Shown here piece by piece: positions 16,116 to 24,776 of a stretch of 64,000 nt of DNA. The stretch comes from Hyalangium versicolor (GTDB lineage: Bacteria > Myxococcota > Myxococcia > Myxococcales > Myxococcaceae). The stretch covers positions 49,570 through 113,569 of the forward strand of contig NZ_JAHXBF010000036.1 of NCBI RefSeq assembly GCF_020103695.1, read 5' to 3'. The translations under genes were made by a program, and so were the position numbers. How positions within the stretch are numbered: the first letter of the stretch is position 1; each line of letters opens with the position of its first letter. The notes under the pieces are model-generated. The model made no database searches. It was not told the DNA's origin and saw nothing but the letters and a program-made list of their open reading frames with translations.

Positions 16116-17939
16116 ATGAGCAAGGCCAGCGAGGTCGGCGTTTCGACCGCCGTCAACGAGGGGGGACCCAGCACCCGCCGGGAACATCCGCCGGTGCTCG
16201 AGAGCGCTTATCTGCTTGTGTTCGAGAGCGACTCGTCACGGATCGTGCATCTTCCCTCTTCGGGCGAGGTGCTGATCGGCCGAGCGGAGAATGCCCAGGT
16301 GAGGCTGCAAGACACGGCCATCTCCCGCTCGCACGCCCGGCTCCTGGTAAGCGGAGACGAGGCCTATGTCGCCGATCTGGGGAGCCAGAACGGCACGCTG
16401 GTGAATGGAGAGCGCATCCACGCTCCGCGGCTGTTGATCTCGGGAGACGTGATCAGCCTGTGCGGGGTGACGCTGATCTTCCACGGGCGTACGGGTCCGC
16501 GGACGCGGCGGCCCCCACTGGAACTGGGGCGTTTCCGCCAGCGCGTGGAGGAAGAGTTGGAGCGCGCTGTCCGATATGGGCGGCCCGTCACCCTGGTGAC
16601 GCTGCTGTGCCAGGAGGGGCTGGACGACGCGGCCGCGACGGCCATCGCGGGGCAGTTGCGCTTCATCGACGTGCTCGGGCGAGCCGGCAACGGGCAATTG
16701 CTCATCCTTTTGCCCGAGGTGGGCGGAGAAGCGGCGGGAACGGTCGTGGCCCGGCTGGTGGGGGCGCGTGGGGGTGGCGAGTGGAGGGCGGGCTTCGCTT
16801 GCTACCCGTCGGATGGCTGTGACGTGGACACGCTGCTGTCGGGAGCGCGCTCGGCGGCCTCGGCGGCGACGACGGGCCAGGTGGGGGCTGCGGCACAGAC
16901 CTTCAAGGTCCTGAAGGTGGGAAACGCCTCGGTGGCGGTGGCGGACCCGGCGATGCTGCGGCTCTACGCGCTGGTGGGGAGGCTCGCGAAGGCCGAGCTG
17001 CCCGTGCTCGTGCTGGGAGAGACGGGGACGGGCAAGGAGTTGGCAGCCTCGGCGCTCCACCACTGGTCCAGCCGTGCGGGAGGGCCGCTCGTGGCGATGA
17101 ACTGCGCCGCGCTCCCGGAGGCACTGGTAGAGAGTGAGCTCTTCGGGCACGAGAAGGGAGCCTTCTCCGGCGCGGTGAGCACCAAGGAAGGCCTGCTGGC
17201 CACAGCGGACGGAGGGACGCTTTTCCTCGACGAGGTGGGAGAGCTGTCCTTGAGCGTCCAGGCCAAGTTGCTGCGCGTGCTGGACACGCAGCGCTTCACG
17301 AGGGTGGGCGGCACGGTGGAGCACACCCTCAACCTGCGCCTCGTCAGCGCCACGAATCGCGATCTCGAGCAGGACGTGAAGGCGGGCCGCTTCCGGCAGG
17401 ATCTCTACTTCCGGCTGGGCGCGGCCAGGCTGTGGCTGCCGCCGCTGCGGGATCGCAAGCTGGAGGTGCCCATCCTGAGCCAGAAGTTCCTCGAGGAGGC
17501 CTGCCAGAAGGTGGGCCGCCCGAGGATGACCATCACAGCGGGTGCGATCGAAGTGCTCTCAGCGCATTCCTGGCCGGGCAACGTCCGCGAACTCAAGAAC
17601 CTGATGGACTTCATCGCGGCGAGCGTCTCCGAGGACGTGCTGACTCCGGAGCCGCTATGGGAGGCCATCGGGCGCCCGGTCACCTCCAGCTCCTCGCTGG
17701 AGACTCCGGAGCCGCGACAGCCAGCCGCCCGATCGCACCCCGAATTCCGGCCCATCGACGAGGAGATCCGGGATCTGGAACGGAGCCGAATCCAGGCGGC
17801 ACTGACGGCCGCCGGGGGCAACAAGACGCGAGCGGCGGAACTGATCCACATGCCGCTGCGCACCTTCCTCACCAAACTCAAGCGGTATGCAGCAATGGAC
17901 CCTCAATTCCTATCGGGTATGCCATCGCGCAAGGATTGA
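16116..17939 (+). CDS. Sigma54-dependent transcriptional activator with N-terminal FHA domain
   Basis: A 607-residue enhancer-binding protein. I chose the ATG at 16116, about 12 nt after GGAAGG. The FHA domain (about 30-125) has GR (55-56), SRSH (70-73) and NGTLVNG, the phosphothreonine-binding set, so it is probably switched by a Ser/Thr kinase. Residues about 140-270 (RFIDVLGRAGNGQLLILLPE) look like a degenerate GGDEF fold. The AAA+ domain has Walker A GETGTGKE (301-308), sigma54-contact loop GAFSGA (348-353, Ser for the usual Thr) and Walker B TLFLDEVGEL. The C-terminus carries a Fis-type helix-turn-helix (NKTRAAELIHMPLRTFLTKL). Targets are unknown; the divergent xylanase gene is the nearest candidate. 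Confidence 0.93.
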   Translation: MSKASEVGVSTAVNEGGPSTRREHPPVLESAYLLVFESDSSRIVHLPSSGEVLIGRAENAQVRLQDTAISRSHARLLVSGDEAYVADLGSQNGTLVNGERIHAPRLLISGDVISLCGVTLIFHGRTGPRTRRPPLELGRFRQRVEEELERAVRYGRPVTLVTLLCQEGLDDAAATAIAGQLRFIDVLGRAGNGQLLILLPEVGGEAAGTVVARLVGARGGGEWRAGFACYPSDGCDVDTLLSGARSAASAATTGQVGAAAQTFKVLKVGNASVAVADPAMLRLYALVGRLAKAELPVLVLGETGTGKELAASALHHWSSRAGGPLVAMNCAALPEALVESELFGHEKGAFSGAVSTKEGLLATADGGTLFLDEVGELSLSVQAKLLRVLDTQRFTRVGGTVEHTLNLRLVSATNRDLEQDVKAGRFRQDLYFRLGAARLWLPPLRDRKLEVPILSQKFLEEACQKVGRPRMTITAGAIEVLSAHSWPGNVRELKNLMDFIAASVSEDVLTPEPLWEAIGRPVTSSSSLETPEPRQPAARSHPEFRPIDEEIRDLERSRIQAALTAAGGNKTRAAELIHMPLRTFLTKLKRYAAMDPQFLSGMPSRKD

Positions 17940-17973
17940 CGAAGCCAAACTCTGCCCTGGCTCTGCTTGGTGT

Positions 17974-19809
17974 TTAAGGAAGCTCTTCCACCATCAGCAG
18001 ACTCTGGCCACGATTCCACCCAAAGTAGTTGGAACCACAAGTCGTGCCGTCGGAGTGCTTCGTCGACGACCAGATAGAAAACGTGTGCGGTCCCGGCGCC
18101 AAGTTCTTCACTAAGCACAACTGATTGACGGAATGATGATGATTCTGAGCCGCCGCAGCATTCCCGTTGTATGCATATTGACCATTCGTGCAGTAAGTGG
18201 GTAGGCCATCAACATAGAGTTGATAGTATCCCCATCGCCCATTGCAATTCAAAGTTGCTCTAAATGTGTCCGAATATGTGACGAGCAGCGTCTTCCCTGC
18301 CGCACCTACCGTGTGTTGTATCTGGCGAGCACCGACCCCTGCCCAATCACCGCTAATCTCACCACTGGCAGTGCCCGCATTGACATATGTGAGATTCTGG
18401 CCCGAAATCTCCTCGACCAGCAGCAAGGAGTAGGGGCGTTCCCAACCTATATACGCCTCACTGCCATTAACCGAGCGGAACCATGTTGTAAATGTATGAT
18501 CACCCGCAGCAACATTCGAGAGCACACAGGTCATGACAAACGGGTGATGGAAATCACCGCCAGTCCCTTGTGCGTCATACTGGATCGTGGAGCAAGTCGT
18601 ATCCTGACCATCCATCCTGATCAGGATGTAGCCCGATCCCCCATTGGAGTTGTAGCCCGCACGAAATGTGTCAGCCAACGTCACCTTGAGCAAGGTGTTC
18701 GCGGTCTGTTTGGTGTAGACGGCGGTTCGTCCAGGCGCGCGCTGGAAGGTCGTGCTCGTTGTCGTCGCAAGACCACCCGCCATGCTGAAACCATATGTGG
18801 ACGCCGAGTTCAGTTCTTCCACCAGCATCACGGGTTGCGACATGGGGCCGCCAACGAACTCAGTGCCAGCTACAGCATAACCCCAGGTCTCGAACTCGTA
18901 GAGCCCCGCCGGGAGGGGGTCTGTGAGACATACTGTCGCGAATGGGAAGTAATATAAACTCGCCCAACCACTCACATTCCAGGTGAGTTGCCGCTGAATA
19001 CAATCAGCATTCAACACGTAACCGCCATTCATCCTCACTTGATAGTAGCCAGAGCCTCCATTGACGCCATTCCCTACGGCCAGGTTGTCGGAGATGGAGA
19101 TCTTGAGCCTGGATGAACTGGTCGTCTTGAAAATGCTTGCCTTGCGCCCAGAGGGAAACCAGAAGCCGGCAGGCAACTCGCCCGTGGACGAGACTGCTGG
19201 CGACGTGGCCCAGCGCGTCGCATAGAGCGAAATGCCCGAGCAGACATATTGGGTCTGCTTCACCTCGCTCGCATCCAGCGTCCCATTGCCATTGGAGTCC
19301 AACCCGCTGCGCACCGCAGTTCCACCCTGCGCGCAATTCGCACCGGCGGGTTCGGGGTCCAGACTCACCAGCGCTAGCGTTCCAGTCGAATTGCCCGGCG
19401 CTCCATTGCAGGTATAAGCCGAGGTCGTCACCTCCGAGAGCTCGAGCGTACCGTTGCCGTCGACATCCTGTCCGACGCCAACTCGATTGCCCCCTTGAGC
19501 GCAGTTGACGCCCGCCGGCTCGGGATCCACTCGCACCAGCATGCGAGAGCCGTCTCCACCAGAAGCCCCATTGCAGGTGTACGAACTCTGAGTCACCTCG
19601 TTGGCGTCCAGATTCTCGTTGCCATTCGTATCGAGCCCGGACTTCACCCATGTGCCGCCGTACTGACAGTGCGTTCCCGGTGGCTCGGGCACGACCTGGA
19701 CCAACGAAGTCCTCCCATCCTCTCCATCGGTGCCATTCCTCCCAGCCGAGCCGCACGCGACGAGCAGCACTCCCAGAATGCCGCCACCGAGCAGCCTTCC
19801 CATTGTCAT
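17974..19809 (-). CDS. DUF7151-repeat surface lipoprotein with three C-terminal beta-sandwich repeats
   Basis: A 611-residue lipoprotein. The ATG at 19809 follows GAGAGG; the signal sequence ends in LLVACG. A short collagen-like stretch (GRNGTDGEDG) precedes three DUF7151-type repeats of about 50 residues, each with EP.G..C..GG, GLD.NGNG.LD..EV and Y.CNG; the Asp/Asn loops could bind calcium. The C-terminal 400 residues hold three beta-rich repeats of about 130 residues, each ending LMVEEL or LLVEE, with GYYQLYVDG-like cores reminiscent of jelly-roll or C1q/TNF-like folds. Roughly 17974-19150 is clearly less GC-rich than its surroundings, suggesting acquisition of the C-terminal module. Function unknown; cell-surface contact is an inference. 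Confidence 0.85.
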   Translation of the reverse strand: MTMGRLLGGGILGVLLVACGSAGRNGTDGEDGRTSLVQVVPEPPGTHCQYGGTWVKSGLDTNGNENLDANEVTQSSYTCNGASGGDGSRMLVRVDPEPAGVNCAQGGNRVGVGQDVDGNGTLELSEVTTSAYTCNGAPGNSTGTLALVSLDPEPAGANCAQGGTAVRSGLDSNGNGTLDASEVKQTQYVCSGISLYATRWATSPAVSSTGELPAGFWFPSGRKASIFKTTSSSRLKISISDNLAVGNGVNGGSGYYQVRMNGGYVLNADCIQRQLTWNVSGWASLYYFPFATVCLTDPLPAGLYEFETWGYAVAGTEFVGGPMSQPVMLVEELNSASTYGFSMAGGLATTTSTTFQRAPGRTAVYTKQTANTLLKVTLADTFRAGYNSNGGSGYILIRMDGQDTTCSTIQYDAQGTGGDFHHPFVMTCVLSNVAAGDHTFTTWFRSVNGSEAYIGWERPYSLLLVEEISGQNLTYVNAGTASGEISGDWAGVGARQIQHTVGAAGKTLLVTYSDTFRATLNCNGRWGYYQLYVDGLPTYCTNGQYAYNGNAAAAQNHHHSVNQLCLVKNLAPGPHTFSIWSSTKHSDGTTCGSNYFGWNRGQSLLMVEELP

Positions 19810-20169
19810 GTCCAAAGCCCTCTCTGAAAGCTCGCGCATGCCTGTGCCGTCCAGGGCTACCTGAAAGGCAGAGCAGGAGATGCAGCGTCAGTACCCACTC
19901 AAGGTATGCGGAGAGAGAGAGGGGTTCTGTACCGCCACGAAAGTACGAACGGAAGATCCGACAGCCATACCCGTGAGTCTGGAGCGCCTCCGGTTGGCGG
20001 CTGGAGCCAACTGGTCCTACAACCGTACCAGTGCGCCGAGACCGCGCCGCAGGGAGGTACCCCTCGAAGAGAATGGCAGGGGTCAGCAGAGACGCGTACG
20101 GCCATGGATCGTGCGCGAGTTCTCCCAGGTCCCGCGGCTTCAGAATGCCCATTCGGCAGGCGGCCCCTC
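19810..20169. promoter_or_regulatory. Divergent intergenic region with a 9-bp stem-loop
   Basis: This 360-nt gap separates the minus-strand DUF7151 gene from the plus-strand kinase and must hold promoters in both directions; I recognise no clear boxes. It contains a strong hairpin: CCGGTTGGC (19990-19998), a 7-nt loop and GCCAACTGG (20006-20014), nine pairs including one G-T wobble, located 155 nt before the kinase start. An open frame continues upstream of the kinase start into this gap, but it lacks a ribosome site and coding character. Confidence 0.4.
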
Positions 20170-21906
20170 ATGAAGTGCTCGTCCTGCGGCCGGCAGTTTC
20201 CGAATGGCATGGTGTTCTGTCCATGGGACGGGCATTCACTCGCTCCCGCTCCCGTCTCGGATCGACGGGGTGATCCCCTGGTAGACCTCCAGGTCAGCGA
20301 ATACGTCATCCAAGAGCGTATCGGCGCGGGAGGGATGGGAATCGTCTATCGCGCGGTTCAGCCGCTGATCGGCAAGCAGGTGGCAATCAAGGTGCTGAAG
20401 GCCGAGTTCGCTGAAGCTGGCGATCTGGTCAAGCGGCTGTTGGTGGAAGCGCAAGTCGTCAACGCCATCCGACACCGCGGCGTCATCGACATCTTCGGCT
20501 TCGGACAGCTCCCAGACGGCCGGCCTTATGTAGTGATGGAGCTCCTCCAGGGAGTATCTCTGGACGTCTTCATCCGACAGCGTGGAAGGGTCAAAGCGAA
20601 TGAGGCTGCGAGAATCCTCGACGAGATGCTGGCCGCGTTGGGGGCAGCCCATCGAGGAGGAGTCATCCACCGCGATCTGAAGCCCGGTAATGTATTTCTC
20701 GAGGAGTCCGGTGGCTCCCACTCTGTCAAGCTGCTCGACTTTGGAATCGCCAAGGTGGCGTCGCAGAGCCTGGGCTCACTGACCATGTCAGGTCATGTCC
20801 TGGGAACACCGGAGTACATGGCTCCAGAGCAGATCCGAGGGGAACGGGTAGAGCCCACCGCGGATCTCTACGCCGTCGGAGTCATCGCCTTCCAATTGCT
20901 CACGGGGAGACGTCCCTTCATTGGAGAGCAGATGCAGGTCATCTTCGCGCAGGTTGAAGAGGAGCCACCAAGGCCTTCGAGCCTCGTGCCTGACCTGCCC
21001 GTGGAACTCGAAAGGATCGTGCTGAAGTTGCTCGCCAAGCGACCGTCCCAGCGCTTCCAGTCCACGGAGGCTGTGCGCCAGGAACTCGAAGCATTCCTCC
21101 CCCGGCATGGCGGAGATTTGCAGAGGAGCACACGGGCTACCGAAGAGCTCGAATCGTCGCCAACCATCGTCCTTCCAACCCCCCCGTCCATCGTTGGCGT
21201 GCTCGCACCCAAGCAGAAGCCATCCGCGCGCTCGACGATATCCAGCCAGTTCGGACACTCGTGGCGGCTGGGAGCAGGAGCCCTCGTCCTAGCTCTCACA
21301 ACGGGAGGAGTATTGGTGAAGGTGTTCTCTCAAGAGCCACCCTCTTCAGTGCAGGCACCAAAGCCCAAACCTGCACCTGCGGCAGAAACTGCCCACATTG
21401 CACCGAGTCCGCCCCCATCAACGCCCGAGCCTGTCGCCCCTATACGGAACGGCGCGGCAGAAGCCGTTGTAGGGACATCCAGAGCTTCTGAGCCTGCTAC
21501 CGAGGCGAAGGTCAAAACCGAGCCCTCCACGCCGCCTCGGCGTCCAGCCAGGGCTCCCCGGATGCCAGATCCAACTCCCCTTCCGATCGAGAAGGAGCCC
21601 CCTGCCACCTCCGGCAAGCACGTTCCTTCACAAGGTCCACGGATGCCGACGCCAACTGGCTTGGCGCCCAATGCGAACCAGCCCACCATGCTCAGCAAGG
21701 CTCCTGATCACGAAGCCCTCCAGCAAAGGTTGGCTGATGCAGCGGTGCGGTTGCGCAGAATGGACGAGCGGGCAGTGTCCTCCCCGGCCATGGCTCGGTT
21801 GATGGAGATCCAGGGGATGGCCGACCTCGCCACGACCGAAGAGCAACGCACGAAGGCGGCGGCGATGCTGGATGCCTGGGAGCGCAAGTTCCTCCTGCCC
21901 CATTGA
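20170..21906 (+). CDS. Ser/Thr protein kinase with N-terminal zinc-ribbon-like motif
   Basis: A 578-residue kinase. The start at 20170 places a zinc-ribbon-like segment at the very N-terminus (CSSCGRQFPNGMVFCPWDG), a hallmark of many myxobacterial kinases and the reason for choosing it; GGCAGG lies upstream. Only three Cys are visible, so zinc binding would need another ligand. Kinase motifs are GAGGMG (52-57), Lys74, HRDLKPGN (167-174), DFG starting at Asp190, and GTPEYMAPEQ. One transmembrane helix follows (WRLGAGALVLALTTGGVLVKVF, about 367-388), then a long Pro-rich extracytoplasmic tail ending in a helical segment. The RNA ligase gene starts 79 nt downstream with its own ribosome site. 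Confidence 0.91.
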   Translation: MKCSSCGRQFPNGMVFCPWDGHSLAPAPVSDRRGDPLVDLQVSEYVIQERIGAGGMGIVYRAVQPLIGKQVAIKVLKAEFAEAGDLVKRLLVEAQVVNAIRHRGVIDIFGFGQLPDGRPYVVMELLQGVSLDVFIRQRGRVKANEAARILDEMLAALGAAHRGGVIHRDLKPGNVFLEESGGSHSVKLLDFGIAKVASQSLGSLTMSGHVLGTPEYMAPEQIRGERVEPTADLYAVGVIAFQLLTGRRPFIGEQMQVIFAQVEEEPPRPSSLVPDLPVELERIVLKLLAKRPSQRFQSTEAVRQELEAFLPRHGGDLQRSTRATEELESSPTIVLPTPPSIVGVLAPKQKPSARSTISSQFGHSWRLGAGALVLALTTGGVLVKVFSQEPPSSVQAPKPKPAPAAETAHIAPSPPPSTPEPVAPIRNGAAEAVVGTSRASEPATEAKVKTEPSTPPRRPARAPRMPDPTPLPIEKEPPATSGKHVPSQGPRMPTPTGLAPNANQPTMLSKAPDHEALQQRLADAAVRLRRMDERAVSSPAMARLMEIQGMADLATTEEQRTKAAAMLDAWERKFLLPH

Positions 21907-21985
21907 GGCGCACGTCAGACGGCGGAGATCCTCCCGTCCCCTGCCCCGCTTTGCGCCCCTCTGCAATCCCCAGGAGAATCGTGTC

Positions 21986-22990
21986 ATGGAGAGAAAGTTG
22001 GTGTCGATCCGCACCGTCGAGAGCATCACGCCCATCGCCGGTGCTGATCAGATCGTCGCGGCCCGGGTCATGGGCTGGAACGTCGTCGTCAAGAAGGGGG
22101 AGTTCCGTCCCGGCGATCCCTGCGTGTTCTTCGAGATCGACAGCCTCCTGCCCCAGGGCGCACCCTGGGCCGAGTTCCTCCGCCCACACGGCTTCCGCGT
22201 GAAGACCCTCAAGCTCCGAGGCGTGCTCTCCCAGGGGCTGGCGCTGCCGGTCAACATCCTCTCCGGCGAGGTGCCTCCCGAGGGCACCGACGTCCGCGAT
22301 CGCCTCGGCGTCACCAAGTTCGAGCCTGCCCTGCCCGACACCCGAGAGGTCGCCGGCCCCTTCCCCGCTGAGATTCCCAAGACGGATGAGATCCGCCTCC
22401 AGTCCGCGCTCGGGGTGCTCGACGAGCTGCGAGGCCGGGACTTCTACGTGTCCACCAAGTGCGATGGCACCTCGGCCACCTTCTTCCGGCCGCTCGAGGG
22501 TCCGCTCGTCGTCTGCTCGCGCAACTGGGCGCTTCGCCCCAGCTCCAACCCGGTGTGGAGGACCGTCGAGGCACTCCGCCTCGCCGAGGTGCTGCCCCCG
22601 GGGCGCGCCATCCAGGGCGAGCTGTGCGGGCCGGGCATCCAGAAGAACCGCCTGGGGCTGGCTTCGGTCGAGCTGCGCGTGTTCAGCGTCTACGACGCAC
22701 GCCCAGGGGCCGGCTGGTTCCTGCCGTTCCGCGACTTCGTGGCCTTCTGCGCCGAGCACGGTCTCACCTCCGTGCCCATCGAGCAGGTCGTCGAGGGCGA
22801 GGCGGCGGCCCGCTTCGAGCACACTCTCGAGCACTGGCTCGAGCGCGCCCGCGGCCTCTACGCCGGCACGAAGAACCGCAAGGAGGGCATCGTGATCCGC
22901 CCCCTCGTGGAGACTCCTTCGACCACGCTGAGAGGCCGCCTCTCGTTCAAGGTCATCAACAATGACTACTTGCTGAAGGATGAGGACTGA
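21986..22990 (+). CDS. ATP-dependent RNA ligase, DraRnl (Rnl5) type
   Basis: A 334-residue nucleotidyltransferase that should seal 3'-OH/5'-PO4 RNA ends. The ATG at 21986 follows AGGAGA. An N-terminal OB-like module (about 1-95, SIRTVESITPIAGADQIVAA, VVVKKGEFRPGDPCVFFEID) precedes the ligase core. That order matches Deinococcus radiodurans RNA ligase, whose OB domain is N-terminal. Motif I is KCDGTSATFF with Lys158 as the adenylated residue; motif IV is EGIVIRP and motif V is FKVIN. Related enzymes repair nicked duplex RNA; the partner is unknown here. No associated RNA-repair kinase or phosphatase lies nearby, and the gene appears to stand alone between a kinase and a lipoprotein gene. Confidence 0.87.
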   Translation: MERKLVSIRTVESITPIAGADQIVAARVMGWNVVVKKGEFRPGDPCVFFEIDSLLPQGAPWAEFLRPHGFRVKTLKLRGVLSQGLALPVNILSGEVPPEGTDVRDRLGVTKFEPALPDTREVAGPFPAEIPKTDEIRLQSALGVLDELRGRDFYVSTKCDGTSATFFRPLEGPLVVCSRNWALRPSSNPVWRTVEALRLAEVLPPGRAIQGELCGPGIQKNRLGLASVELRVFSVYDARPGAGWFLPFRDFVAFCAEHGLTSVPIEQVVEGEAAARFEHTLEHWLERARGLYAGTKNRKEGIVIRPLVETPSTTLRGRLSFKVINNDYLLKDED

Positions 22991-23005
22991 ACGGCCCAGG
23001 CAGCG

Positions 23006-23033
23006 TTGACACTTGGGGTTTTCCTGGTATTCC
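23006..23033 (+). promoter_or_regulatory. Sigma70-like promoter giving a possibly leaderless transcript
   Basis: A perfect TTGACA (23006-23011) is followed after 16 nt by TATTCC (23028-23033, four of six matches to the -10 box). Transcription would begin about 7 nt later, at or just before the ATG at 23042. No Shine-Dalgarno-like purine run precedes that ATG, which fits a leaderless message. Confidence 0.4.
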
Positions 23034-23041
23034 ATCCTACC

Positions 23042-23917
23042 ATGCGAAACCACATTTTCACGATTTGCAGCGTTGCCCTGATCTCCTCCGCCTGCGGTGG
23101 CGAGCCTGTCCTGGAAGGCTCGGCCGCAGGCGAGGAGCTGTCGAGCCAGAAGCAGGCCGCCTACGCGGGAGTGAACGGCGACTACTGCCTGGAGAGCCCG
23201 TACAACTGCAAGCTCCAGGTTTCGGGCGGCAACCGCGTCCCCACGAACGATCCCGCTGATGACAACTGGGGCCTGGTGTCCGGTGTGCCCATCCGGGATG
23301 GCAACGGCACGATCGTGGGCACCAATACCCGGACGAGCTCCGCCTTCAACTACGGCCAGACGCGCACCTTCGCCGGTGAGCTCCATGCCTTCGCGGTGTC
23401 GACCTCCAACTCGAGCGCGGGCTGGCTGCCCATCTCCGCCATCCTGGGGCGCACGTCCTTCGAGCAGAAGGTCGGCCACGTCTCCGCGCTGGGCTCGGGG
23501 CTGGCCAAGATGGGCTGCTACGAAGTTCGCAACTCGCATGACACCACCCTCGAGATGAAGAAGGTGGTCTACGACAGCACGGCAACCCACGAGCGCGCGG
23601 GCGACTATCTGCCGCTGGTCCGAGCCAACGGCCAACGCTCGGTGAACCTCATCTTCAACGTACCGGGCATGGCTCTGGGCGGCCCGGCAGTGGATCACTT
23701 CCCCGCAGGCACGAAGTTCCAGCGCCTCGATGTGCCCACCGACTCCGGCGCTCCGTCCATCGACATCCCGCTCTGGGTCGAGGACAGCGCGGGCCGCTAC
23801 CGCGTGCAGTCGGGGACGATGAAGTTCATCTATGGCTACGTCATCGCGGCCACCACCACCAAGCGCAATGGATGGATGGCATATGACACGCTCCAGGTGA
23901 GCTCCGGCTGTCCCTGA
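23042..23917 (+). CDS. Hypothetical lipoprotein
   Basis: A 291-residue protein with a short signal peptide ending in a lipobox-like ISSAC|G. The mature part starts with a low-complexity Glu/Ser/Gln stretch, then a globular beta-rich domain with paired Cys (YCLESPYNC) and Trp/Tyr-rich strands (DDNWGLVSGVP, IPLWVEDSAGRYRVQ, GTMKFIYGYVIA). I do not recognise the family. It resembles secreted proteins of unknown function in predatory myxobacteria in size and layout. It has its own promoter-like sequence immediately upstream and no ribosome site, so it is probably monocistronic. Confidence 0.75.
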   Translation: MRNHIFTICSVALISSACGGEPVLEGSAAGEELSSQKQAAYAGVNGDYCLESPYNCKLQVSGGNRVPTNDPADDNWGLVSGVPIRDGNGTIVGTNTRTSSAFNYGQTRTFAGELHAFAVSTSNSSAGWLPISAILGRTSFEQKVGHVSALGSGLAKMGCYEVRNSHDTTLEMKKVVYDSTATHERAGDYLPLVRANGQRSVNLIFNVPGMALGGPAVDHFPAGTKFQRLDVPTDSGAPSIDIPLWVEDSAGRYRVQSGTMKFIYGYVIAATTTKRNGWMAYDTLQVSSGCP

Positions 23918-23979
23918 GTGTTGGGAGCCGTGCGCGAAGAATTCACGCGCATGAGTAGTGACTTGGGAGCAGTGAGAAA

Positions 23980-23995
23980 TACCACTTAGGTGGTA
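23980..23995 (+). promoter_or_regulatory. Inverted repeat upstream of the glycine-zipper/partner gene pair
   Basis: TACCAC (23980-23985), TTAG, GTGGTA (23990-23995) form a 6-bp inverted repeat about 105 nt before the ATG at 24102. A further GTAACG near 23993-23998 is complementary to CGTTAC about 35 nt later. It may be an operator for the gene pair or a terminator for the preceding gene. The gap 23918-24101 is AT-richer than its flanks and holds no gene. Confidence 0.3.
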
Positions 23996-24101
23996 ACGCC
24001 CGGAGAGCACACTGTCTTTAAAGTGGTGACCGTTACTGCCATGCAGCAAAGAAGTCCCTGCAGGACCGCAGTGACTTTCACCCATCCCGCGACGCACTCC
24101 T

Positions 24102-24776
24102 ATGTCCTCTGCTCAGCAATCCCAGACAGATCCCGGCGATGGCTCAACGCCGTCAGGCACGTTCTTCGTGGGCTTGGGCATGCCCTCGATCATCCGAATC
24201 CCGGTTCCTGGAACAAACGGGCTCTTCATCGAGTTCTCGCCTCGCGGCTATGTACCTAAAACAGGCTCGACCAGCACCGTGTTCATTCAGGACGTGGCAG
24301 GCAAGCGCCATCTGCGACTCGACTACGGGTACAACAAAACCACGAATTCCTTCAACTACCATTGGAATCAACAGGGCACCGCGCAGGTGTTCGGCATCAC
24401 GAACCATTCGCCTGCCGGTAACATGGGCAAGGCTCTCTATAACGCCGCCAAGGTTTTCAAATACGCCGGACGCACCTTGGTTATCGTCGGCGCGGTGACG
24501 GATGTGTACTCGATTGTCGTCGCCAAGAAGCGACTTCGGCAGGTCATCAAGGTCGCCTCTGGATGGGCTGGCGCGGCGTTGGGCACGGAGGTTGGCGGCG
24601 AGTTCGGTGCGGGAGTCGGAACGGTGATCGAGCCCGGTGGAGGCACCGTGGTAGGTGGGGTTGTGGGCGGAGTAATTGGTGGGATCGGAGGATATTTCGG
24701 AGCCTCGTGGGCGGCGGGCCAAGGGTACGATTACATTGAAGAGACGTATTTCGAGAAGGTGCCGGAGGGCGGATGA
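24102..24776 (+). CDS. Glycine-zipper membrane-active protein, candidate toxin
   Basis: A 224-residue protein with no signal peptide. Residues 1-105 are polar and beta-rich (FFVGLGMPSIIRIPVPG, HLRLDYGYNKTTN, FNYHWNQQGTAQVFGITNHSP). Residues 108-140 are a helix with a hydrophobic core (AGRTLVIVGAVTDVYSIVVA). The C-terminal third is a dense Gly-every-3-4-residues region (ALGTEVGGEFGAGVGT, GGVVGGVIGGIGGYFGAS), as in glycine zippers that insert into membranes. The module looks like C-terminal tips of polymorphic toxins rather than a housekeeping enzyme. Base composition is less GC-rich than its neighbours. The next gene overlaps by 4 nt (ATGA), as immunity genes often do. No ribosome site of note precedes the ATG. 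Toxin function is an inference. Confidence 0.7.
   Translation: MSSAQQSQTDPGDGSTPSGTFFVGLGMPSIIRIPVPGTNGLFIEFSPRGYVPKTGSTSTVFIQDVAGKRHLRLDYGYNKTTNSFNYHWNQQGTAQVFGITNHSPAGNMGKALYNAAKVFKYAGRTLVIVGAVTDVYSIVVAKKRLRQVIKVASGWAGAALGTEVGGEFGAGVGTVIEPGGGTVVGGVVGGVIGGIGGYFGASWAAGQGYDYIEETYFEKVPEGG

Noticed and set aside
8200..23063. The 14-mer CCACATTTTCACGA at 8200-8213 and 23050-23063
   Set aside because: One copy is intergenic and the other inside a signal-peptide coding region in a different relation to the start. A shared 14-mer in 64 kb is more likely chance than a conserved element.
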